NCBI GenBank assembly: GCA_031397815.1
Contig: JANNMJ010000125.1
Location: forward strand, 1 to 35,569
DNA from: JANNMJ01 sp031397815
GTDB lineage: Bacteria; Bacteroidota; Bacteroidia; Cytophagales; Hymenobacteraceae
DNA: 35,569 nucleotides
Direction: 5' to 3'
Both the position numbers and the translations under genes were made by a program. This document shows positions 23,051-31,149 of the stretch, piece by piece (position 1 is the stretch's first letter; every line of letters starts with the position of its first letter). Under the pieces are notes generated by a model. That model searched no databases. It saw only the letters and a list, made by a program, of their open reading frames with translations, and was not told where the DNA came from.

Positions 23051-23875
23051 CTACCAATTTAAGATAAAGTCTTCTTCAAAGTCATTGCGAGATTCGTTAG
23101 AGTAGGACTCTTTAGCACGCAATTGCTCATTTTCTAATCTAAAGCGAAGTGCAAAAGCGGCTTTTCTATGCTTTCGATTCATTGCAGAATAAGATTCATT
23201 GCCAATGAACGGTCCTTTGTAGCGCTCGTATGCCTGTCGTCTTCTGATAGCAGTAGTATAACGTTTGTTCTGATGGTAAAACTCTGATAAGAAAGATTGA
23301 AGAATTTTTTCGAACTCTCTAAAGTTTAAATATTGCGCAAGCGCGACTTTTTCCAACCACAGTACGCCGAAGCCACAGTAATTCTCTGACCTTGATTGTC
23401 TAAATTTTACACCTAGCATTACTAAATTTTTATTGCCTTGATCGCGGCACCCCGATACTTTGAAGTGGGGTGGTCGTATATCTTCAATTTTGAGTCTTTT
23501 AATAATATTGCGCAGTCCTTCTTGCCAAGACTGATCATTCTTTGTATGTATTTTGCGCTTTGAAATACGCCATTTTTCTCTTCCCGCTCTCCTCTGGTAC
23601 TCTCGCTTCTTTAGTGAGTTAAGACGCTTTTTTTCTTCTAGTCTTAGCGTTTGTATATGATGGCGCATAAGATTAGCGCGATGAATCAGCTTCGCGTTAA
23701 CCTTGTCACCAAGCACTTCTACTGCATTACCGCCGTCGGCTATACGAAGTAGATCGTCTAAGCAAAGGCCTAGCCGCTTCTCGTAGCTTTTAAAGGCACG
23801 ACTCAAAGGGTCGTATTCAGAAGTTCTCTGTAGAACAAGGTGTTTGCAAAGCCGCCAATTATTTAGACGTTTCAT
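23051..23875 (-). CDS. AT-rich gene, basic protein of unknown function
   Basis: A 274-residue protein from ATG 23875 (MKRLNNWRLCKHLVLQRTSE). It is strongly basic and rich in Lys, Arg, Asn and Ser, with a coiled, highly charged central stretch (LRLEEKKRLNSLKKREYQRR, about residues 78-97) and an acidic end (NDFEEDFILNW). No domain is recognisable; it is not an obvious transposase, nuclease or toxin. Its base composition is visibly much more AT-rich than every neighbour, and rare-looking codons such as AGA, ATA and TTA are frequent. That is the usual sign of recent horizontal transfer. The stop of the MBL hydrolase gene is only 31 bp upstream of its start, with the same direction. Confidence 0.7.
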   Translation of the reverse strand: MKRLNNWRLCKHLVLQRTSEYDPLSRAFKSYEKRLGLCLDDLLRIADGGNAVEVLGDKVNAKLIHRANLMRHHIQTLRLEEKKRLNSLKKREYQRRAGREKWRISKRKIHTKNDQSWQEGLRNIIKRLKIEDIRPPHFKVSGCRDQGNKNLVMLGVKFRQSRSENYCGFGVLWLEKVALAQYLNFREFEKILQSFLSEFYHQNKRYTTAIRRRQAYERYKGPFIGNESYSAMNRKHRKAAFALRFRLENEQLRAKESYSNESRNDFEEDFILNW

Positions 23876-23906
23876 AGCACAATGACTTATAACGAACGAA
23901 AATAAT

Positions 23907-25046
23907 TTACACCAATGCCACCACCTCACCCACGGCGGGCGCTAGTAACTGCTGCCCGGCGCTCAGCCCGCCGCTGGCGGCCATTTGCTGCACCACTCGG
24001 AGGGGTTCGGAGGCGGGTTCGTCGGAGAGGTCGAAGGTGCCGTGGTGCATGGGGAGGAAGGTTTCGGCGCGGAGGATGTTGAAGGCTTTGATGGCTTCCT
24101 GCGGCGAGATGTGGGCGGCGCGCATCATAAAGCTCGGCTTGTAGGCGCCGATGGGGAGGAGGACGTAATCGAGGGGGCCGAATTGGTCGACGATTTCCTG
24201 GAAGTGGGGGCCCCACGCGGTGTCGCCGGCGAACCAGAGGGTGCGTTGGGTGGTGCGGTGCTGAATCAGGAGGGAGCCCCACAGGACGCGGTTCATATCG
24301 CCGAGGCCGCGGCGGTGCCAGTGCTGGGCGGGCAGGAAGGTGAGGGCGAGGGGGAAGTCGGGGCCGAAGAGGTCGTAGGGTTGCCACCAGCCCGCTTCCT
24401 GAATCAGGGCGGGGTTGACGCCGTAGGCGGTGAGGAGGGGCGCCATGCGGAGGGGGGCGAGCCAGACGGCGCGCGGATTGGCGGCGGCGACGAGGCGGAC
24501 GGAACGCTCGTCGAGGTGGTCGCGGTGGCCGTGGGAGAGGAAAACGACGTCGAGGTTCTGGAGCGCGGCGGGGTCGGGGAAGGGGAGGCCGTGGCGCCGC
24601 TTGACGATGGAGGCGTTGAAGAAAACGGGGTCGGTGAGGAGGCGGCGCCCGCCCCATTGGATGAGCCAAGTGGCGTGGCCGAGCCAGACGAGCGCGTCTT
24701 GCGCGGCGGGGGCGCTGCCGCTGAGTAGTTCCGGGGAGAGCGGCTGGACGTTGGGGACCCAGTGGTCGGCCTTTTTCTCCTCGCGTTGGGGGTTGCGCTG
24801 GAATTGCCAGCGGAAGAGGGTGCCGATCATCGACTCGAAAACGGTCCCGTCGGCGTTGACGAATTGACGGCCTTGCAGCAGGTTGCCCGCCCAACCGGCG
24901 CGGATGACGGGGAGGCGGTCGTTCTTGAGGAGAGTAGGCACGGCAGGCGAGGCGAGCGGTTTGGCGGTGCTATTTCCGGCTACTCCCAACAGGCTAGCGG
25001 CAGTGCCGAGGCCGAGTAAACGGAGGAAGGAGCGGCGGGTAGGCAT
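23907..25046 (-). CDS. Tat-exported MBL-fold hydrolase (UlaG/NAPE-PLD-like)
   Basis: A 379-residue paralog of the hydrolase at 1946-3103. The N-terminus MPTRRSFLRLLGLGTAASLL is a good twin-arginine signal (RRSFLRL). The metal site is HGHRDH at residues 172-177, His242 (PAQHWHRRG), Asp275 (FAGDTAWG) and a late His pair near 334-335 (LPMHHGTFDL). The strand WLGHATWLIQWGGRRLLTDPVF and the AHISPQEAI segment match the first copy (IHMGPTNAI). Tat export suggests that it folds with its metals in the cytoplasm and acts in the periplasm. The natural substrate is unknown. It is transcribed divergently from the gene at 25209. Confidence 0.92.
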   Translation of the reverse strand: MPTRRSFLRLLGLGTAASLLGVAGNSTAKPLASPAVPTLLKNDRLPVIRAGWAGNLLQGRQFVNADGTVFESMIGTLFRWQFQRNPQREEKKADHWVPNVQPLSPELLSGSAPAAQDALVWLGHATWLIQWGGRRLLTDPVFFNASIVKRRHGLPFPDPAALQNLDVVFLSHGHRDHLDERSVRLVAAANPRAVWLAPLRMAPLLTAYGVNPALIQEAGWWQPYDLFGPDFPLALTFLPAQHWHRRGLGDMNRVLWGSLLIQHRTTQRTLWFAGDTAWGPHFQEIVDQFGPLDYVLLPIGAYKPSFMMRAAHISPQEAIKAFNILRAETFLPMHHGTFDLSDEPASEPLRVVQQMAASGGLSAGQQLLAPAVGEVVALV

Positions 25047-25208
25047 TTGCCGTTTGGAGAAGGGAGGGGGCGGGGAGCGGGCGGGGAGCGGGGAACAGAA
25101 CCGGAACCGGTCAGGCCGGAAAAGGGGAGAAGGCTTACCTTACAGGGTATTCAGCGGGGTATTCAGCAAGAGATTCATCAGATCATTCCAAACAAAACCG
25201 ACGAACAA

Positions 25209-25871
25209 ATGGCGACTGAATTTCTGCTCTTTCAACGATTTCTGAGCCGCGAGGCCGCGCAGGAAGTGGTTGACTTACTAACGGCGAACGGCATCGAGGG
25301 ACGGGTGGAGGATGAGCGGCCGATTTCGGAGGGCGTGTTCACGTTTCAGCATATCCCGGCGGCTTTGCTGCTCTTGCAGGGCAAAGATTTCGGGCGTGCT
25401 CACGACCTTATTGAGCAAGCTACGCAGGAGGCCGCCGCGACGATTCCCGCCGACCATTACCTGCTCGGCTTTACTGACGCGGAACTCGTGCAGATATTGG
25501 CGCGGCCCGACGAATGGAGTCCGTTGGATGTTGCCTACGCGCAGCGGTTGTTACAGGAGCGCGGCCAGGAGGTTCCGCCCAAAGCCGTGAAAGAGCTGCT
25601 GACGACGCGGGCGCGGGAGCTGGCCAAGCCGCAGGAAATAGGCGGGGTCTGGCTGCTGTTCGGCTACCTCACGGCGGGGCTGGGCGGCTTGTTCGGGGTG
25701 CTGTTTGGGTGGTACTTGCTTTCCTCGCGCAAGACGTTGCCCACTGGTCAGCAGGTGTGGACGTATGCACCCACGGCGCGCTCGCACGGCCGCGTGATGC
25801 TCGTAATCGGGTTGGTGGTGCTGGGCCTCGTGCTGGTGCGCGGGATTATGACGGCTTCGGGGCCTTACTAG
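25209..25871 (+). CDS. DUF2007-like domain protein with C-terminal membrane helices
   Basis: A 220-residue protein. ATG 25209 (MATEFLLFQRFLSREAAQEV) was chosen over the longer open frame from 25047 because the extra 54 residues are Gly/Arg-rich and unlike protein. Residues 1-75 resemble the DUF2007 'putative signal transducing' fold (FLSREAAQEVVDLLTANGIEGRVEDE). Residues 85-140 are a helical linker with LLGFTDAELVQILARPDEWSP. Two membrane helices follow (about residues 147-172 and 196-215). Similar membrane proteins are common in Hymenobacter-like genomes; their role is unknown. It converges on the TPM gene, with only 9 bp between the stops. Confidence 0.72.
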   Translation: MATEFLLFQRFLSREAAQEVVDLLTANGIEGRVEDERPISEGVFTFQHIPAALLLLQGKDFGRAHDLIEQATQEAAATIPADHYLLGFTDAELVQILARPDEWSPLDVAYAQRLLQERGQEVPPKAVKELLTTRARELAKPQEIGGVWLLFGYLTAGLGGLFGVLFGWYLLSSRKTLPTGQQVWTYAPTARSHGRVMLVIGLVVLGLVLVRGIMTASGPY

Positions 25872-25880
25872 CGCGCCGTT

Positions 25881-26696
25881 TTACCAGTTCCCGCTGGCGC
25901 CGCCGCCCCCGAACGAGCCGCCACCGAAGCCGCCAAAGCCGCCGCCCCCGCCACCACCACCGCCGCCGCCACCCCAACCACCGCCGCCACCGCCCAGAAT
26001 GAGCGGCGGGAAGAAGCCGCCGCCCCGGTTACGGTAGCCGCCACCGCCGCCGCCGCCGCTCTTGCGCGAAATCAGCCAGACGATGAAGAGGACGACGATT
26101 ATGATGAGCCAGAGGGGAATCCCGTCGTCGCTGCGACCACGGCCACGGCCGCGCTCCGCGTAGCCTTCGGGCGCCTTGTAGGTGCCGGCGGCCATCTGGA
26201 AGAGGGCGGTGGTGGTTTGGTCGAGGCCGTCGTAGTAGCGGTTGGCGCGGAAGGCGGGCTTCAGGAACTGCTCGATCAGGCGCTTGGCGCGCATATCGGG
26301 GATGCGCTCTTCCATGCCGTAGCCGGTGGAGATGTTGAGCGCGCGCTCTTCCTTGGAAATCAGGATGAGGATGCCGTTATCGTTGCCCTTGTTGCCGATG
26401 CCCCATTTCTCGCCGAGCTGCTGGGCGTAATCGGCGGTTTCGTAGCCGCCGAGCGTGGGGACGGTGATGATGGAGATTTGGGTCGAAGTAGAATCGTCGT
26501 ACGCCACGAGCTTGGCTTCGAGCCGCGCGACTTCATCGGCGGAAAGCATGTGGGCGAAGTCGTTGACGAGCCGGGCGGGCGACGGCTTCTCGGGGAACTG
26601 CCCGTAGGCCGTGCCGATGCTCAGACTCCACGCCAGCAGCCAAAGCACGCAAACCAGCGGGCCACGAATACGCACGGACAAGAGCAAACGAGACAT
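25881..26696 (-). CDS. TPM-domain membrane protein with glycine-rich tail
   Basis: A 271-residue protein of the TPM (TLP18.3/Psb32/MOLO-1) family. ATG 26696 gives a signal peptide (residues 1-32, ending TAYGQ); the open frame extends far upstream but overlaps the next gene in another frame. The TPM domain spans about residues 38-170, with LVNDFAHMLSADEVARLEAKL, IGNKGNDNGILILIS and GYGMEERIPD, the typical motifs. A membrane helix (PLWLIIIVVLFIVWLIS, about residues 187-203) and a very Gly-rich C-terminal tail ending GGGGASGNW follow. TPM proteins associate with membrane complex repair or stress. It is the third gene of a lemA-TPM-TPM operon. Confidence 0.9.
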   Translation of the reverse strand: MSRLLLSVRIRGPLVCVLWLLAWSLSIGTAYGQFPEKPSPARLVNDFAHMLSADEVARLEAKLVAYDDSTSTQISIITVPTLGGYETADYAQQLGEKWGIGNKGNDNGILILISKEERALNISTGYGMEERIPDMRAKRLIEQFLKPAFRANRYYDGLDQTTTALFQMAAGTYKAPEGYAERGRGRGRSDDGIPLWLIIIVVLFIVWLISRKSGGGGGGGYRNRGGGFFPPLILGGGGGGWGGGGGGGGGGGGFGGFGGGSFGGGGASGNW

Positions 26697-26751
26697 CGGC
26701 AGGAGCGGGGGCACGAGAAGGAACGGGAAAAGCAGACGGGGTGCTAACCGA

Positions 26752-27222
26752 TTACCCGTGCGAGACGGTATCGGGCAGCTCATTTTGGTCGGTGGTGCCG
26801 TCGTAGGGGAAGAAGTGCGCGAGCTGCTCCCCGGCGAGGGCGATACCGTCGGCGAGGCCGTCAGCGTAGCGGGATTCGCGGAAACCGGCGAGGACGCGGT
26901 CGCGGACGGCATCCCAGAAGCCTGCTGGCACAGCTTGGTCGATTCCGGCGTCGCCGATGACGGCAAAATCGCGCGTTTCCGTGGCTACGTAGAACAGGAC
27001 GCCGTTCCGCTGAGCGGTTTTCGCCATTCCGAGGGAGTGGAAAACCTCTACTGCCCGCACGAGCGCCGTCTGCCCGGCGGGCCGATTCTCTTCGATATGC
27101 ACCCGCAGCTCACCCGATGTGCGCTGCTCGGCCGCCCGAATAGCGTCTTCGATGCGGGCGATCTGCTCGGCGGAGATGGTGGGGTTGATCGGCGAGAGCA
27201 CGGGCTTACTCGAAATTGACAT
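26752..27222 (-). CDS. TPM-domain protein, soluble paralog
   Basis: A 156-residue TPM-family protein without signal peptide or membrane helix. ATG 27222 gives MSISSKPVLSPINPTISAEQ and overlaps the end of lemA by 17 bp, which suggests coupled translation. The domain is visible in IEDAIRAAEQRTSGELRVHIEE, RNGVLFYVATETRDFAVIGDAGID and YADGLADGIALAGEQLAHFFP. Such short TPM proteins regularly lie between lemA and the membrane-anchored TPM gene in Bacteroidota. The job of the set is not known in detail. Confidence 0.88.
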   Translation of the reverse strand: MSISSKPVLSPINPTISAEQIARIEDAIRAAEQRTSGELRVHIEENRPAGQTALVRAVEVFHSLGMAKTAQRNGVLFYVATETRDFAVIGDAGIDQAVPAGFWDAVRDRVLAGFRESRYADGLADGIALAGEQLAHFFPYDGTTDQNELPDTVSHG

Positions 27223-27787
27223 TCGGCGCTTTCTCGGCACCGGCGTCGGCAGCGAAGAAGCCTTTTTTCTCGAACCCGAACCAGCCGGCGAAAATGTTAT
27301 TCGGGAACGACCGGATGTAGACGTTGTAGTCCTTCACGGTGTCGTTGAACTTGTTGCGCTCGACGTTGATGCGGTTTTCGGTACCGGCAATCTCCGCCGA
27401 TAAATCCTGAAAGTTTTGGTTGGCTTTCAGGTCGGGGTAGCTCTCGGCGACGGCGAGCAACCGGCCCAAACCGGCCGAAAGCTGGCTCTGGGCGGCTTGG
27501 AATTTCTGGAGGTTTTCGGGCGTGAGCTGATCGGCGGAAAGCTGGACGCTCGTGGCCTTCGCGCGGGCCTCAATCACTTGAGTGAGTGTCGATTTCTCGA
27601 AGTTCGCCGCGCCTTTTACGGTGTTGACGAGGTTCGGAATCAGGTCGGCGCGGCGCTGGTAAGAGCTCTGCACTTTGGCCCATTGGGCATCGACAGTAGC
27701 ATCTTTCTCGACCATCGAGTTGTAGCCGCACGACGACTGGCTCAAGAGTGTCAACAGACCGAAGAAGTACAAAAGGAAGCGTTTCAT
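27206..27787 (-). CDS. lemA: LemA family lipoprotein
   Basis: A 193-residue LemA protein. ATG 27787 (MKRFLLYFFGLLTLL) gives a lipoprotein signal peptide with Cys20 in LLSQSSCGYNS. The rest is long helices with family motifs: AQWAKVQSSYQRRADLIPNL, NLVNTVKGAANFEKSTL, AVAESYPDLKANQNF, AGTENRINVERNKFND and a terminal FPNNIFAGWFGFEKKG. LemA is a helical-bundle envelope protein of uncertain function. It is first in the lemA-TPM-TPM operon, transcribed divergently from the nucleotidyltransferase at 27975. Confidence 0.95.
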   Translation of the reverse strand: MKRFLLYFFGLLTLLSQSSCGYNSMVEKDATVDAQWAKVQSSYQRRADLIPNLVNTVKGAANFEKSTLTQVIEARAKATSVQLSADQLTPENLQKFQAAQSQLSAGLGRLLAVAESYPDLKANQNFQDLSAEIAGTENRINVERNKFNDTVKDYNVYIRSFPNNIFAGWFGFEKKGFFAADAGAEKAPNVNFE

Positions 27788-27974
27788 GGGGGAACGAAGA
27801 GGGACGAAAAAATGAAAAATCCTGATGCAAATGAACGTCAGCCGTCGCACAACCGTGGCGCTGCGGCAAGCGGGCCGTTTACGCCCCGGAGGCGACGGCG
27901 GTTGTGTTCTGGTTGCTAAGGCGCCATTCGGTACGCGGGCCGGTTCGGGCGCGGGGCGCTATTTTTCCTTCCGA

Positions 27975-29012
27975 ATGAAAGCTGTCATCCCCGTCGCCGG
28001 TATCGGCCAACGCCTCCGCCCGCATACCCACACCCAACCGAAGAGCTTGGTGCCCGTGGCCGACAACACGATTCTCGGGCACATCATCGAGCGATTGCGC
28101 GCCGCCGGGATTCGCGAGTTCGTCTTCGTCATCGGTTATCTGGGCGAGAAGATTGTGCGGTTCGTGCGCGAGCGCTACCCCGATATTCAGGCCGAATTTG
28201 TGGTGCAGGAGCCGCGCGAAGGCTCCGGCCACGCCCTCTGGGTGGCGCGGGAGCTGTACCGCCACTCCACCGACGGTATCCTGATCGTGCTCGGCGATAC
28301 GATTGTCGATGTCGATCTGGATGCCATCATTCGGGAGCCGACGTCGGTGCTAGCGGTGAAGCCCGTGAAAGTGCCGACGCATTTCGGCGTCGTGGAAGTC
28401 GATTCTCAGGGGCGGGCGACGCGGGTGGTGGAGAAGCCGCGGATTCCGAAGTCGAACTACGCGCTCGTCGGGCTGTACAAAATTCTCCACCCCAACCTGC
28501 TCATCGAAGCCCTCGATTTGCTCATCACCGAAAACGGCCGGGCGGCGAACAACGAGTTTTATCTGACCGATGCGCTGGAACGGATGATTCGGCGGGGCGA
28601 GCATTTCACGGTGCGCGCCGTGGACCACTGGTTCGATTGCGGTCGGAAGGAAACCTTGCTCGAAGCCAACGCCACGCTCCTCAACCGCCCCGGTTACCGC
28701 CCGACGGCCGATTACGCGGCCCTATTTCCCGATTCCATTATTATTCCGCCGGTCAGTATCGGGCGCGACTGCCGGATTCGGCAAGCCATCATCGGCCCGA
28801 ACGTCGCCATCGGCGATCACGCCACGATTACCGCCTCCATCCTCCGCGATTCTATTATCGGCGCTTACAGTGAGCTGTCGCACGCGGTGCTTTACAGCAG
28901 CATCGTCGGGTCGGATGCGTCGTTCCAAGGAATGGGTCATAGCCTGAATTTGGGGGACGATACGGAGATTAACTTTCAGAATGTTGGCTTATCCGGGAAG
29001 AGTTTGGAGTGA
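27975..29012 (+). CDS. Sugar-phosphate nucleotidyltransferase
   Basis: A 345-residue NDP-sugar pyrophosphorylase of the glucose-1-phosphate thymidylyltransferase/GlmU-like group. It couples a nucleoside triphosphate to a sugar 1-phosphate for cell-surface polysaccharides. ATG 27975 (MKAVIPVAGIGQRLRPHTHT) begins exactly at the Rossmann-like nucleotide-binding motif GIGQRLRP with PKSLVPV following. Further motifs are GSGHALW, ILIVLGDTIVD (metal Asp), FGVVEVD and VVEKPRIPKSN. Residues ~255-335 form left-handed beta-helix hexapeptide repeats (PPVSIGRDCRI, IGPNVAIGDHATI, IGAYSELSHAVL). The nucleotide and sugar specificity cannot be read. No other sugar genes are adjacent. Confidence 0.92.
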   Translation: MKAVIPVAGIGQRLRPHTHTQPKSLVPVADNTILGHIIERLRAAGIREFVFVIGYLGEKIVRFVRERYPDIQAEFVVQEPREGSGHALWVARELYRHSTDGILIVLGDTIVDVDLDAIIREPTSVLAVKPVKVPTHFGVVEVDSQGRATRVVEKPRIPKSNYALVGLYKILHPNLLIEALDLLITENGRAANNEFYLTDALERMIRRGEHFTVRAVDHWFDCGRKETLLEANATLLNRPGYRPTADYAALFPDSIIIPPVSIGRDCRIRQAIIGPNVAIGDHATITASILRDSIIGAYSELSHAVLYSSIVGSDASFQGMGHSLNLGDDTEINFQNVGLSGKSLE

Positions 29013-29112
29013 GTTATTGGGTTCGTTGTATCTTGGCTGACACATTCATTCTCTCTTGCTCTCTCACTCTTGTCGTCTGTCCTCTTTTGCTAACTTTCTG
29101 AATGGTTGAAAT

Positions 29113-29589
29113 ATGCGCTGTTTTCCTCAGCTAGCTGGGCATTTGCCCCAGGCTTTTAAGGCACTTATGGGTGCCGCATTACTCCTCGTCAGCCCAGCGG
29201 CTTTCGCGCAGGAGGCAGTAGGGCAGGAGTTATCGAGCGTCGCTCATGCGGGCGTTAGCCCGATGCATGAATGGCTGCTGTATGCGGCCGTCGCGATGGG
29301 GGTGCTGAATCTAGTGCTGCTGTATATGCTTTACCGCACGCCATCGCGCCATCAGGACGTGGCGATGAGTGTCGATGAAACCGGTAGCCCCTCTTCCCGC
29401 ACCGATAAGCGCATGGATAAGCGCAAGCGCGAAATCGACGAGCTGCGGCATTCCCTCGACGCGTTGACGGCCCGTATAGCGCACGACGGCGCCGGGCGCC
29501 TGAACACCGCGCAGATTCACGATTTGGTGAAAGCCCTCGTTCACGATGAGCTTACCCGCTCGGCCACGCACGGCTCGGCGGCCCGCTAA
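29113..29589 (+). CDS. Small membrane protein with signal peptide, unknown
   Basis: A 158-residue protein. Residues 1-33 look like a signal peptide (LMGAALLLVSPAAFAQEA), and a membrane helix spans about residues 54-72 (LLYAAVAMGVLNLVLLYML). The C-terminal part is charged and helical (RTDKRMDKRKREIDELRHSLDALTARI), possibly a coiled coil. No family is recognised. It ends 6 bp before the GNAT acetyltransferase gene, so the two are probably co-transcribed. The start at 29113 is the first ATG in frame; ATG 29167 is an alternative. Confidence 0.7.
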   Translation: MRCFPQLAGHLPQAFKALMGAALLLVSPAAFAQEAVGQELSSVAHAGVSPMHEWLLYAAVAMGVLNLVLLYMLYRTPSRHQDVAMSVDETGSPSSRTDKRMDKRKREIDELRHSLDALTARIAHDGAGRLNTAQIHDLVKALVHDELTRSATHGSAAR

Positions 29590-29595
29590 CGCCTG

Positions 29596-30063
29596 ATGCC
29601 AACGTCCGTCGCCCTGATTCGTCCCGGCACTCCCGCCGATTTGCCCGCCGCGCTCGCGCTCATTCAGGAGCTGGCGATTTACGAGCGCGCCCCAGATGCC
29701 GTCGTGACCACAGTAGAGACGATGACCCGCGACGGTTTCGGCCCCAACCGGGTATTTGAGTTCCTAGTCGCGGAGCAACAGGCAGACGGCGCGCTGCTCG
29801 GCATCGCCCTCTATTTCCCCGCCTACTCGACCTGGAAAGGCCGGATGCTGTACCTGGAAGACCTCGTCGTGACGGAAGCCGCCCGTGGGCAGGGCATCGG
29901 TCAGCTTCTTTTTGATGCCGTAGTGGCTGAAGCCCGGCGGCAAGGCGCCTGCCGCCTGCGGTGGCAAGTCCTCGATTGGAACGCGCCTGCCATTCGGTTC
30001 TACGAGCGGCAAGCGGCGGCGCTGGACCCCGAATGGCTCAACGGGACGCTGGAGCTTCGGTAG
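29596..30063 (+). CDS. GNAT-family N-acetyltransferase
   Basis: A 155-residue acetyl-CoA-dependent acetyltransferase. It has the family's YFPAYSTWKGRMLYLEDLVV segment and the acetyl-CoA pyrophosphate-binding loop RGQGIGQLL (about residues 95-103), followed by LRWQVLDWNAPAIRFYERQ. The pattern YSTWKGR-x-LYLEDLVV is typical of the diamine (spermidine/spermine-like) or small-amine GNAT branch, so polyamines or amines are possible acceptors. This is an inference from family resemblance. It is the last gene before a terminator. Confidence 0.92.
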   Translation: MPTSVALIRPGTPADLPAALALIQELAIYERAPDAVVTTVETMTRDGFGPNRVFEFLVAEQQADGALLGIALYFPAYSTWKGRMLYLEDLVVTEAARGQGIGQLLFDAVVAEARRQGACRLRWQVLDWNAPAIRFYERQAAALDPEWLNGTLELR

Positions 30064-30092
30064 GGAAAGCAAGCGTCAGAAACAGTAAACGT

Positions 30093-30138
30093 AAACGCCG
30101 CCCTCGCCCGCAGATTCGGGTGGGGCCGGCGTTTTTTT
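30093..30138 (+). terminator. Rho-independent terminator after GNAT gene
   Basis: AAACGCCG (30093-30100) pairs with CGGCGTTT (30127-30134), with an inner CCCG/CGGG helix, and a run of seven T at 30132-30138. Confidence 0.82.
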
Positions 30139-30157
30139 GGGCCGGATTACTTCTCAG

Positions 30158-30481
30158 TTACTTCTCCGTCACGTTCGGCTCCAGCACTTCGAGGATGGTG
30201 CGGAAGGAGACGTATTGGTTCGGGAAGCGCCGTTCGAGGTCGTCGCGGAGGGCGGGGGCGAACTTGGCTTGGTAGTGTTCGAGGGTCGGGAGGTCGGCGC
30301 AGTAGTATTGGGCAGCGTAGGTGACGCCGCCGCTGTCTTCGTCGCCGACGAGGCGGCAGATTTGGCTGCTCACGAAACAGCCGGTCGCCATTACTTCCGG
30401 AACGTGGATGGTTTGCATGAAGAAGAGCCACGCATCGGCCACGGCCGCATCGACGTTGCTGGTGACGTTGTACAGAATCAT
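30158..30481 (-). CDS. DUF4286 family protein
   Basis: A 107-residue small alpha/beta protein. The pattern MILYNVTSNVDAAVADAWLFFMQTIHVPEVMATG and TYAAQYYCADLPTLEHYQAKFAPAL matches DUF4286, a ferredoxin-fold-like family common in Bacteroidota with no known role. It is full length. It converges with the GNAT gene on the plus strand and is followed upstream by the DUF6526 gene on the same strand, 45 bp away, possibly a two-gene operon. Confidence 0.85.
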   Translation of the reverse strand: MILYNVTSNVDAAVADAWLFFMQTIHVPEVMATGCFVSSQICRLVGDEDSGGVTYAAQYYCADLPTLEHYQAKFAPALRDDLERRFPNQYVSFRTILEVLEPNVTEK

Positions 30482-30526
30482 AACCGAAAAAACCAGTGGG
30501 GGGAAGTGGGGGAAGGGAGATTGGAA

Positions 30527-30988
30527 TTAGAGGCGGAGCAGGTCGGGCTGATACCCGGCGCCGATCTGCTCGATAATCGCTTTCGGGGTCAGGCTTTGGC
30601 TGGCGGCAGCTTCGGCTAGGGTGGGAAGCTGCTCGTCGGGGGCGAAGCGGAGGACGGTGATTTGCTTCATCGTCAGGCGCGGCTCCAGCGTGCGGAAGCT
30701 GCGGCTGGTCAGCTCGAAATACCGCTGCCGGACTTCAAGCCGAATCAGGCGGTCTTGCAAGCCTAGGGCGTAATGCTGGCGCATCATTACAAGTGTTCCA
30801 AGCGTGAGCAGGCCGAGGAGCATCACCGTAAACCACAACCGCGACGAGTCGGAATCGGTCCCGGCGACATCAGCGTACCGCCGCACGGCGTATCCGAAGG
30901 TCAGGAGCGCCAACGGGATCAGCACGAAATGATGCGGGGCGTACCAGCGGGCAGTATGACGGGCGGGAGTGGAAGAAGAATCGGCCAT
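30527..30988 (-). CDS. DUF6526 family membrane protein
   Basis: A 153-residue protein from ATG 30988 (MADSSSTPARHTARWYAPHHF). Two membrane helices lie at about residues 21-41 and 53-73. The cytoplasmic C-terminal half carries RLIRLEVRQRYFELTSRSF, LRFAPDEQLPTLAEAA and a final KAIIEQIGAGYQPDLLRL, which are the hallmarks of DUF6526 (YAPHHF at the start is typical). The function is unknown. It is probably co-transcribed with the DUF4286 gene. Confidence 0.85.
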   Translation of the reverse strand: MADSSSTPARHTARWYAPHHFVLIPLALLTFGYAVRRYADVAGTDSDSSRLWFTVMLLGLLTLGTLVMMRQHYALGLQDRLIRLEVRQRYFELTSRSFRTLEPRLTMKQITVLRFAPDEQLPTLAEAAASQSLTPKAIIEQIGAGYQPDLLRL

Positions 30989-31045
30989 AAAAAAATCAGC
31001 GGGAATTAAACGAGGAAAAAGGCGCGCAACCGCGCCCAAACGGAC

Positions 31046-31081
31046 CAAAAAAGAGAGCCGAGCAGCTTAACTGCTCGGCTC
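31046..31081 (-). terminator. Rho-independent terminator (minus strand)
   Basis: GAGCCGAGCAG (31055-31065) pairs perfectly with CTGCTCGGCTC (31071-31081) around CTTAA; on the minus strand the stem is followed by TCTTTTTTGG. It ends the transcript of the exported protein at 31150-31581. Confidence 0.9.
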
Positions 31082-31149
31082 CGGCGAAAGTTACGTGGTT
31101 CCGGCGGCGCGCGTTTCAGGGCGCGCCTTTGCTGGACTTAGAGCCAAGC

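Noticed and set aside
23051..23875. Transposase or mobile-element gene
   Set aside because: No DDE or HUH motif, no terminal inverted repeats or target duplications were seen around it.
25047..25208. Longer N-terminus of the DUF2007-like protein
   Set aside because: The extra residues are low-complexity Gly/Arg/Glu and overlap the promoter region of the divergent MBL gene.
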